Assembly (NCBI RefSeq): GCF_002994745.2
Contig: NC_037091.1
Location: forward strand, 26,231,789 to 26,295,788
Source: Rosa chinensis
Taxonomy: Eukaryota; Streptophyta; Magnoliopsida; Rosales; Rosaceae
Length of the DNA: 64,000 nt
Reading direction: 5' to 3'
The translations under genes were made by a program, and so were the position numbers. The notes under the pieces are model-generated. The model saw only the letters and a list, made by a program, of their open reading frames with translations, ran no database searches and was not told where the DNA came from. Of the stretch, positions 12,256-23,100 are shown piece by piece (the stretch's first letter is position 1; the number at the start of each line of letters is the position of its first letter).

Positions 12256-13582
12256 TTGTGCTCCTTATACGATGGTGGAAATCAAGGCTGCATTATTCCA
12301 GATGTACCTACCAAAGCCCCAGGTCCAGATGGTATGCCTCCCTTGTTCTTTCAGAAGTATTGGGATGTTGTTGGGGGTGATGTTGTTGATGCGGTGCAGA
12401 ATTTTATACATTCTAGGCAGCTACTGGGTGAGGTCAATTTCACTCATATTTGCTTGATTCCAAAGGTTAAGAATCCTCAGTCTGTTTCTGATCTTCGTCC
12501 CATCGCCTTGTGTAATGTTGTGTATAAAATCTGTTCTAAAGCCATCACTAATAAACTTAAGAAGATTTTATCTCAGATTATTAGTCCCTTTCAGAGTACT
12601 TTCATTCCTAAGAGGCTGATTACCGATAATACTTTGGTGGCAAATGAGGTATCACACTACATTCATAATTATCATTCTAGTACAGATGGTGTCTTTTCTC
12701 TGAAATTGGATATGAGCAAAGCATATGACCGTATGGAGTGGAGTTCTCTTGAATCTGTCTTGCTCTGCTTGGGTTTTGATGAATCTTGGGTTACATTGAT
12801 TATGCAATGTGTCACTACAGTTAGATATGCATTCCTACTGAATGGGCAACCTAGAGGATATCTCACTCCTACTAGGGGACTCCGTCAAGGGGATTCACTT
12901 TCACCTTACCTTTTCTTACTTTGTGCTGAAGTATTTTCTGATTTATTAGAGCGTCAAGTATTGAATGGGGAGTTACAAGGTATTAGTGTATGCAAAGATG
13001 CACCTATTATTCGTCATCTATTATTTGTAGATGACAGCTTGTTGTTTGGCAAAGCTAGTATAGCTGAGTGTTTTCATATTATGAAGGTATTGGAGGATTA
13101 CGAGTTGGCATCCGGACAACAGATTAATTTTTTCTAAAAGCAGTATTGTTTTCAGCAAGAAAGTTCCAGAGGCAGACAAACAGGCTGTGGCTGGTTTTCT
13201 GGGAGTTCCTATTGAAGCCAAACATGAGAAATATTTGGGCCTCCCTACCTATTTGAGGCACAACAGAACTGAACCTTTTTCTTATATCAAAGAAAGTTTG
13301 AGCAAGAAGTTGGCAGGTTGGCAAGGCCAATTACTAAGCGGTTAAGGTAAGGATTTGTTGATAACGGTTGTGGCTCAGGCTCTTCCCTCTTATACTATGA
13401 GTTGTTTTTTGTTACCGAAGGACTTTTGTGACTCTCTTCATCAGATGTGTGCACGTTTTTGGTGGGGGAGTAAACCAGATAACCGGAAAATTCACTGGAT
13501 GTCTTGGGAACGCTTGTGTAGGCCCAAGGATGAAGGAGGGATGGGGTTTCAGGACTTGTATGGCATAATTTGGCTCTACTAG
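12256..13582 (+). pseudogene. LINE reverse transcriptase, frameshifted
   Basis: The longest open piece (12256-13137) carries the RT blocks in order: APGPDGMPPLFFQKYW, LIPKVKNPQSVSDLRPIALC, KLDMSKAYDRMEW, GLRQGDSLSPYLF and the catalytic box at 13024-13035, which reads FVDD instead of the usual FADD. A frame change near 13137 (INFFLK...) and a stop near 13340 break it before LITVVAQALPSYTMSCF at 13355 onward. The preceding piece, 12131-12330, is in another frame. Confidence 0.88.
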
Positions 13583-14442
13583 CCAAGCAGGGTTGGAGAA
13601 TTTTGCGTAATCCTAGTTCTTTGGTTGGAAGGTTGTTTAAAGCTCGTTACTTTCCTCGTAGTGATTTTTTATCTGCTCCGATAACTCGTTCTCCTTCAGC
13701 TTGCTGGATGGGTATTTACACTGCCCAGTCAACTCTCAAGCGTGGAGTGAGGTGGCAGGTTGGTGACGATGCTATGATCAGGATTTGGGAGGATGCATGG
13801 CTCCCTAAACCAGTTTTGTTTCGTCTTATATGGTATGGCAATTCTGCCTTGGTTTCGGTTAGTGAGCTATTGCGTCATGGACAGTGGAATAGAGATTTGA
13901 TTGCGGCTAATTTTGATGAGGGTGATGCATCTCTTATTCTTTCTATTCCTCTTAGCTCTAATCATGTAGCAGATAGATTGGTTTGGCATTATGATTTGAA
14001 AGGAAGGTTTACAACCAAAAGTGCCTATAAACTAGCAGTCAGTTTGTTGCATCCTAATGTCACGGCTAGCTCTAGTTTTATGGAGTCCACTCCTATATGG
14101 AAATGCATTTGGGCAGCCAAGATTCCAGGTAAAATTAAGGTTCACATTTGGAAAGCTTGTGCTTCAATTTTACCTAGTGTTTCTCAGCATAGAGATCGTA
14201 GAGTTTACCTCCAGGATGGTTGTTATTTCTGCAATGATGCAGAGGAGTCTATTGCTCATATTAGCAGGGAGCGTGCATTTGTGAAAGACCTTTTCGTTCT
14301 ATTTCCTTCTCTACAGCCAGTTATGGCGGCACCGGTGAGCTCTATTATTGATTGGTTGAGTTTCTGTCTGTCTTGCTTGTCGCATGAGGACTTTGATTTA
14401 TTGCTTATGCTTATTTGGGGAGTTTGGAAGGAAAGAAATTAG
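13570..14442 (+). pseudogene. LINE ORF2 C-terminal region with zf-RVT
   Basis: Continues the LINE protein: NPSSLVGRLFKARYFPRSDF, GVRWQVGDDAMIRIWEDAWL, then the zf-RVT region (WKCIWAAKIPGKIKVHIWKA; Cys pair in GCYFCNDAEESIAHI). The usual 'HLF..C' end of the finger is changed to HISRERAF, so the last metal ligand appears lost. It ends in a stop within WKERN*RVW. Confidence 0.82.
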
Positions 14443-14589
14443 AGAGTTTGGTCTGGGAAGTTTCATTCTCTAGCTCAAGTTCAATTCCAAGTGATGTCTT
14501 TTTTTCATAGCTTCAAGGCGGTTAGTGTGAGCAGCAGAGTTAAATTGGGTAGGTAGGTCAAACCTTGGTCACCTCCTTCAGTTGGTTGG

Positions 14590-14862
14590 CTAAAAGCCAA
14601 TGTTGATGGTGCTTTTGACGTGAATCTGCATAGGGGAGGACTTGGTGTTGTAGTCCTTGATTCTTTGGGTGATTTTGTAGCGGGTGCTTGTTGTTGTGAT
14701 AATGTGACTTCTCCTTATATGGTGGAGGCTTTGGCTGGTCGTTTGGCTTGCCAGATAGCTTTAGAGTTTCATTTGTCACCTGTTACTATTGAAACTGACT
14801 GCTTACAGTTGATCCAGGCTATCATCAATAAATTCATAGTGACTTTTGATTCAGGTACTGCT
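14590..14862 (+). pseudogene. LINE RNase H domain, 3' truncated
   Basis: Plant RVT_3 type RNase H: VDGAF at the first catalytic Asp, GGLGVVVLDSLGDFVAG, EALAGRLACQIAL with the catalytic Glu, and VTIETDCLQLIQAI with the second Asp. The frame then runs into an AT repeat, so the last catalytic region is missing. Confidence 0.8.
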
Positions 14863-14878
14863 CCTAAAATTTTCTCTT

Positions 14879-14882
<4 letters not shown>

Positions 14883-14921
<39 letters not shown>
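14883..14921. repeat. AT dinucleotide microsatellite
   Basis: About 19 AT units directly at the broken end of the LINE RNase H. It could mark a slippage-prone breakpoint. Confidence 0.9.
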
Positions 14922-14925
<4 letters not shown>

Positions 14926-14964
14926 TTTTATAACTTACAAATTAAGAATATTAAACAAGGATAG

Positions 14965-17110
14965 AAAGTAAGAACTTCTAACTTTTTTTGTCATCATCGA
15001 ACATAGTTTTAAAGGAGGTAATGACAATGAGCTAGCAAAAGAAAAAGAACATTCATAGAGTAGTGTTGTAGATGCGGTAACCTATCAAATGGGTTTACAT
15101 CAGACTATCAGTGTGGCCTAGACATGCACATGGAGCATAACAAAATGTGATGGTGATGTTTTAACTTTTAATCAAAACAAAAATATTCAAACTCCCAAGA
15201 TTAATGTTATATATATAAGCCTCCCAATATTAAAGAAAGGACCGCCACATGTATTCGTGAAATTCATAATTTATAACACACATTATATTATATTTGAAGT
15301 GCTTTGTCTTGCCTTTGCCCGTAACTTGCTGTAATATTTTCTGGTTGTTTCATGTTAGCTCGATTGCCTACATTCTATGTTGTTTCTTGAAGAAAATGCT
15401 TGTTTAGATTCAAAGAGTTTAAAGTCCCGACTCCTAACTGTCTTTAACAAATGAGTATGATTCATTCTTAAATTAAACATAATATCAATATTGTCCCCGC
15501 TTAACAACCTTAACATCAACAAGTATGAGTGTTTTTTTCAAAGATCTCAGTATTATTAGAAAATAATCCAACCACTTTTATCCTTTAAGAAACGGAGACA
15601 ATACTCTGAACAAAACCCAAGACCAGGGTCTAATGATAAAAATCGTAACATAAATATATTAGCAAAAGGTTATTAGCATACCTATATTATTTTAACAACC
15701 AATAGTTGATTGGGAAGAGTGGCCAAGCGGGTCTACGAGGTTAATTAAAGCCATATTTCCACTCAATACCCATCATCTTGGAGCTGTCATAATGTCACTA
15801 TTTGTTTTTAAACTATAAAAACAGAGTCATGTGAAATTTGTATAGTTTGGCTACTTTTATGTATTTGGTTACATCACAATAATCACATTATCAATCATGT
15901 AGTTCCCTATTGACATTACGTCACTACAACAACAGGAACGAAGTGAAGCAAAGCGCCTTGGAAGTAGTCTTTTCTTATTTCTAGTTTTTTTGGTCAACCT
16001 CAGGTTCGTTAGTTAGGTCCAGTATTCCCTCGCAATCAATAAGAAACTTCCCCCTGGCAAGGGAAGGAAAGCCGAAATCCAATAAAACACATATTCAAAT
16101 TTGGAGGCCATATTTTTGAAAATACAACCAGGTTTTCTCAACGTTCATAATGAATATGGAAACCATTGCATCATTATCATTTATCAAACAGCAGTGAAGA
16201 TCTCGATTAAAGCAAAACAAAAAAACTTTCTTTAGTGAGATTTGTCCATTAATTCATGAAGTTGAGAGTTTTATTACGACAAAGTCGCCCATAATAGCGT
16301 GGCTTATCGGCTTTGAATCTACAATTTACAACTTTTGGATTTATTGTGTAGGACTAATTTTTACTCACTTAGAATAGATTTTTTTAATAAAGCCACAATA
16401 TATCCCCTTGATTTTTAATAATCCAATTAATAATGATATTCATCTCGCCGATCAAAGAAAGATAGGGGACAAAAACTTTGGGTCCAAGCCATTGGTGATC
16501 CCTTTTGATTTCTGTCACTATTACCGGGTGGCTGCTTTCTTGTGCACTCACATTTTGGAACCAAAACAAAAACAAAACAAAAAAGAAGAAGTAGATAAAC
16601 TATACTTGATCTTGTGCACTCAGCTGAAAACGAGAATCTGTCAAATGAAATGGACTACAATAAGAGATTCCAATTAACTTTCTAGTGCAATATACTTGAT
16701 ATTGGAAGTTTACAAGCAGATAAAATACCTAACCTTTGATGACTATACTAAAACAACTATAGCTTCAGAAATATTTTAAGCCTGGCTACCTGATGGATTA
16801 GGAAAGCACGCTTGTGACTTGCAACAACTTGACCGGTCGCAATGGCCACATCCCATAGCTTTGACTAGTATGTGTAGAGCACACACCCGCTGTTGATAAG
16901 AGAATACAGCCGAATGGCAACCAACATAACAAATCTACTCAACTACCATGTTTGATCTGCAATTTTGAAGTTGAGTTTTGGCACGGAACATGTAAGCGAT
17001 TGTCAATTTTATCCTAGTTTCAAGCCAGGGACTTCTTCCAAGAGAGTGACTGTCCCTGATTCCGTATGGAATTTCAAACACTTGCCTTCATTGTTGGTTT
17101 CAGAAATGCT
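14965..17110. other. No gene; intergenic and CASTOR 3' flank
   Basis: AT-rich, with only short chance ORFs. The part next to 17111 should contain the CASTOR 3' UTR, but its end could not be placed. A CACTAC motif near 15922 is not accompanied by a second terminus. Confidence 0.4.
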
Positions 17111-20100
17111 TCATTCCTTCTCTGCAATCACCACAAATACATCCTTCACCGACCACCTCCGTCTCTCACTTTTAGCAGGGGGGTTGATGACAGCTCTCTC
17201 AGCATCAGCTAAGCGATAACCAATCATGACCTCTCTCCTTTGTCGGGCGCGCAAGAGTACTTCATAGAAGCTTAACTCCTCACCTTCATGGAGATACAGA
17301 TCTCCTTGCCTTATTTGCAATTCGTTACCCTGAATAAAAGTTCCGACGTAAGGTTTTGAAATAAGAAACTAGACAAGTACAAAAAGAAATTGAACCATAA
17401 ATCGGGAATTAAATAGCTATCAATAGCATAGGATTCTTTTATCTGAAGAAACAAATATGAGCGAATAGCAATGAAGATATAACAATGAATAATGGTTGGG
17501 TTTTGATCATAAATAATATGCACTTTAACTCCAAAATATGTGAGTCGAACCATTTTTTTCTTTTCCTTTTTTTCTGTTAAAAAAAAAGTCTAGTCTTAAA
17601 ACAAGACAGAAGCGAAGTCCAACCACTTTTACAAATACTCTAGCTTTCAGGATGGCAAAAACACTTCTCTCAAGAACCTCAACACATGATGACAACCGTC
17701 TAACAGAATGATCTGCACACATTCCGGATTATGTAAGGCTGTTGTGTTCCAAATGTCCCAAGATGAATATTGACAATTTCTTAAGTTAGTATATAAGATG
17801 TTGCACCCTTCCCAATTTCCTGAGAGAAAGTTCTATCATGGCATGTAACATTTAGTATTAGAGCAGTGTGTACAACCCAACTCTACTGGACATAGGTGAG
17901 TGTAAGCACCATCAAGGGGAGAAAAGAACAAAAATAACAAAAAAACAAAAAACACAACAACAACAACAACAATCTAGAAAGGATAAAGGCAAGGCTATCT
18001 ATCATCAGCAAAGTGCCAAGAGAAGCTGATGATCATTCACCATCTTTTATTGTTCTAATTAAAACCTGGAATTGCCAAGAATATGAGTGCATTATGAATT
18101 ATAAAACAAACTTTCATCAAAGGGAAGAATACCTCCTCTGCAAACAGCTCTTCCAATACATCATTTATTTGCCGATCCTCTGCTACCATAGCCAGTGCCA
18201 TGCTGACAAGCTCATTCGATAGCACATAGTCACTGATCTTTGACATGGATAATAAATTTTTAGTCCTTGGGTCCAGAATTTCACTAATTATAACTGATTT
18301 ATCTGAAGCTTGCTGCATTTCCCCTATCCATGAACTTTGTGAAAAGCTTCCTCTATCAACATGTGTTACCATAGGGAGACGCTTAGCCTGAAATAATCAA
18401 AATGTATTTTGGTGAAAGTAGATAAGACATGACCATGGAAAATCAAATCATCTTCACACAGTCCTAGATACATTCATTACTGTGTGGTGAATAAGAAAAA
18501 AGCTTGATTAATACGAGGAAGAAGTAAAGTCATTGTTGTTACATGACTACTCATCTACGAAAACTAAAAAGTACAAAAACCAACCATCCATCCTGTATAT
18601 TAATAACAAGATGAATATACTTAAAATACCTCCAGGCTAATAATAAAAGCTGAGTTTTATAGAAAAGCAAATAGGGTGAAACCAGTAAACAATATACAAA
18701 CCGCAAAAGTAAGAATCTTTGACCAAAATAATGAAAACAGCTTCCTATAGAAAATATATAATGTCCAAGACATTACAGCCCAGAAGAATCGTTTATAATA
18801 ATTCAAGTTCTTCCATACATTCATGGTGTAGTAAAAGGTCAGATTGCAAAGTACCTGAATATCACGAATCAAAAGCAATGTGGCAAGAGATCTTGAATCA
18901 GCTTGAATTGCTGAGTCTTCCACAGACTCATCAGCCAAAATTAAGATCTACATATACGAATTGGAGCATGTTTAACCAATGAAGGGGAAGATACATGCTT
19001 AATTATCATAAACAACATCCAAAAAAACACCCTACAGGCCAACTATCAATGTGAGAGAGAACCTAATCCATTCTTGTCACTAATTGGTCTACCGCATTCT
19101 GGATGGTAAAATATAATTCCGGCATGCAGACACGATACACCAATAAGTTAGTAACAAGCAGCCATCAGGTTCTTTCCCAATACAGGCCTTGTTGATGTTG
19201 AATTATTTCACATGCAGCATGGGTCCTTTTCCTGTGTATGATTTTCAATACATATTTTTGTAAAGTGCAGGCCAATTAATTGCTCACCGAATCAAAAGAT
19301 TGCAAAGGAAGACTTTCTAAATGACGGCGTATGACAGCATTTCCCTCACGGTCAACTAAAGTTATATTTACTAAACGACTGATTTCAAGACCTCCATCAA
19401 TGAGCTTCTTTTTCCTCTCCTTCTCAGCAACGTCATTGAACATCCAGAGCTCGGAACCCGGGGCCAGAAAGGCATCCAACACCTAAAAATCATAAATGCA
19501 AGGACGTAATTTTCTAAAAAGGTAAAACTAATAATCATGCAATCACATCAATGTAGATGCTGCAAGTGGAGCTTCAGAATTTTAAACTAAAGTCCAAAAA
19601 TGTAATCCAATTTGCAGCTGCAGAGGAAAACAGGATGATTATCATCAGTTAATATGTTGTATACTAGAACTGCACCCCAAGTACTAGGAGCATGATTGCA
19701 GACATCTTGTGGCATTACCATAATCATATCCTCCATATCTCGCCGCCAACCACATAAAAGTATCCTTTCTGCAGACTTTGGAACAACAAAGTCTTTGGGT
19801 AGACTTCCTCTCCATACCTGCAGCATTGAGGCGAAGAAAAAGAAAAATTAGGGGCATCAATAGAAAGAACTTACCACAAGCATATCATCTATGTCCCTCC
19901 TCCATCCACAAAGTAGAATCTTCTGTGGCTTTCTTGCTGTTCGGGAAATTTGAATGAAAGATGCCTCTTTGACCTGAATGATCAAATTGATTATAGTTTT
20001 GTGAGTTTTAATTATGGCATCTTCCCTTCGCTAAAACTCCATGGGCTTCATCCTAATTTGGACTAGAAGAACTTGTACTTTAAGAGATTGACCTCTAACC

Positions 20101-23100
20101 CTATTTCTGCAGCTGTAGTTTTCTTTAATTGCAGTTTCATTTGTTCATTTTCACTTTGATTACACTATCATATGCATAGAGACAAGATCCTTTTACAGCA
20201 TTCCATATTATGCAATTATTGCAAGGGAGGTAGGGGAAGGGAAGGGTTGGGGAAGAACAGAAGAAAGCATGTGATTGCATCAAAGGGATGACTTGTGGCA
20301 ACTGTCAAAAAGAATAGTAACAGCCATACATGTTGACAGCAAACCCTTAACCATCAAAGTGCATAACCGAGGAGAAATTTTCTGTGAGACAGTTACAAAT
20401 TTATAACAAACAGGCATCAAGAATGAGAGTTATGATATTTTAAACTTTGATACTTCTAGTTTTCCAGCTATACAAAAGTAAATTAGATGTTCACAACACA
20501 TAGGTAAACCTTAAAGTTATGAACAGTTAACTATGTTGAAGGATTCACGGCAATTCTAATGTTGTGATAGATCTTGATTAACATCTAAAGATTCCATTTG
20601 ACATGACAAATGGTTCTGAAACTTCCTTATTTAAAGAAAATTTAATTTAAGCACTTTTCAAGCAAATCAATGAAATTATCCACCAACAAATACTGGAAAA
20701 TAGTCCTTCCTTGATACCTAGGTTCAGCATATACATTGAAATATTTGCTTCTATGCTAAAGAAATAAAAATGAATGGCCCAAGCCCTGATTTGATATTAG
20801 AAGATCTGGCGTTTCTGCTTGTATTGACTGTTTTAGTATTGTTTTAAGGACTTCTTGTCATCTAATTTTTTCTACTAAAATTCTGTTTCTTCGCCACCCC
20901 CACCCGAAAAAAATAAAAAAGGATAATGAATCTAGTCACCAGAAAATTTTCTTTTTTAACGCAAATTGTTTTGCTATATCTGTCATTTATTTAGTCTTTT
21001 CTTTGCTGTCACCCACCTGACTATGTGAGCCTAAATCCTGCCTGACTCAGACAAGAAGCAAACAATGTCCCCGAGAACTAATTTACCTTCAATATGCTTC
21101 TTTCAGATAACAAGGGAATGAAGCTACTCTTGACCTAGTATGGACAACACAACAAGAAGAGACAAATGTCCCTGAGAACTAATCTCTCTTCAATATGCTT
21201 CTTTCAGTAAAAAGGATGGAACAAATTGGCAAAAAGACCAAGCAAATATTTTGAAATCTATATGCTTTAGAGAAATTTGAAATCACCATAGGCAATGCTG
21301 CAGGAGCATAGGTATCGTCATCCTCTGCTATGACAAGTACTTCATCGCCTTCTTGTAGAACATAAGAGTCATCCGGGTTCAAAATTATTCTGCCACCCAA
21401 TGATGCAACCTTGACTCCACAAGGAATGGCATCAGGAAAACTGATCAGTACATCCTCAAAATGCATGCCATCCAACTGTGGCCATCTTTTGATATAGAAC
21501 TCGCAATTTTCAAATCCAAGGATATCTTCCCAGATCTGTTATAGCCCATTAATGAAAACGGATTACCCAATTGACATACAAAAATCAATCGGAGCTTCAA
21601 ATTAAAAGAAAATCACCAATATGTATAAAACAAGATGCTGTCACCCCCACCCAAACAATGCTAAAAGCATAACAGAAATTGACCTGTGCAAGTCCGGGCT
21701 GCCTAGCACATTGAATCATCAGACGACCAATTACATCATGAGCCACAACAGTTTCAACAAGATCTCCACCAACAAGTTTAACAAGAACCTCATTGTCAAG
21801 ATCACTTAGTTCAACTACAATATGTCCCCTCAGCCCCTCTTTCACTCCGGTTAGACTTAAAACAGTTCTCAATGCACGGGCATCACTCTGCACCAACCAA
21901 CATGTAATATAGTATGCTTGTAAGGTACCAAATATTTAAGCAAAATTTGTTAGTGAAACAGAGCCAAGGGAAATAAGCATAAATACCCCAAATAAATATT
22001 CCAAACCCAAAACTTAAACAACACAAAGGCATAAATACAAATTTTGCATTGATTGGTAAAGTATACCTGATCAGCATTTCCGTCTTCAGCAAGGACAATT
22101 ATTGCACGTGCCTTGGAGACAGATACCTGCAAACGATGGTATAAGAAATCACATGGATAGGCTTACAAAATCCATCTATTAGTGTTAAAAACTAGTCATT
22201 GGATGCAACAGAAAACATATATATCCTTGTACCTCTTCTGAGATTCGAAGAGATTTTTGGTGCAGAATATAAACATTTGGAAAGATATAAGCATGCATGT
22301 AACAAAGTATTAGAGACTCGATTCCGGAATCCAGCAAGCCAAGATTACAAAGCTATAGAACATCTTGGAAATTTATTTCTTTTAAAGATAAAACTTAATA
22401 AATAAATAAAAACAATGAAATATATTTCTTAATTTGAATTTAACAGAAGATAGAAAAAAATTTGATGCTTAACATTCCAATGAATGAAGCCGGAAAAAAA
22501 TCAGAGAACTAGAATTGTTAAAATAAATAAATAAAATAATAAAAGAAGAACCGTGTATATGTCACTCGCAAGTTAGATTGCAAAGTGAGCTCCATGAACA
22601 TCTTCCAATGCTTACAAACACTTAAGAAAGGGAATCCAAATGCTTCAGGAAAGTTAACAAACCTCCCCTATTATTGATGAAAGTATGAGTTAAAAGTAAG
22701 AAAACAAGATATTTTTGAGATATCACATGATCAAAATCTCATTCGGTATCACGTGCCAAGCTATACAAGTCTTTCTAATGCACCACAAATGGAATAAAAT
22801 ATAGAAAGGTTAGAAACTACGAGATTCACACCAGTAGGGTCCTAAGACTTGCTCTTACAGAGAAATTAAAACAATTCCGGCTTCGCACCAACATTTGGCA
22901 TCACACCAAATGTGTATCAGAAATCACTCCAAGTAACCCATGTTTCACACACAAGCAGAAACTCATAAGAAATTTTCCTCAAGAACTATGGAGTCATACA
23001 TGAATCACTGACATCCCTCAAACTAATGCACTTAGGAATTGAATGAGTTAATTTTATATAATTTGAACTTGGCTCCCACATCATTTTCTTTATTCTACTA

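Larger units (their letters stand above)
10897..14862 (+). mobile_element. L1-type LINE ORF2 remnant (endonuclease, reverse transcriptase, zf-RVT, RNase H)
   Basis: A non-LTR retrotransposon ORF2 in plus orientation with domains in normal order but many stops and frameshifts. The endonuclease part (about 10958-11567) shows TAWNCCGLNNP, VVIGDMNE and FIGSPFTWKGP, then a stop at 11566. Reverse transcriptase follows (about 12131-13590), then a zinc-finger RVT (about 14090-14260) and a plant RNase H (about 14590-14850). ORF1 is absent upstream, and the 3' end dissolves into an AT microsatellite. Not active. Confidence 0.9.

Noticed and set aside
15709..15760. tRNA-like start (GGGAAGAGTGGCCAAGCGGG)
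   Set aside because: No cloverleaf: the T-arm and acceptor complement are missing.
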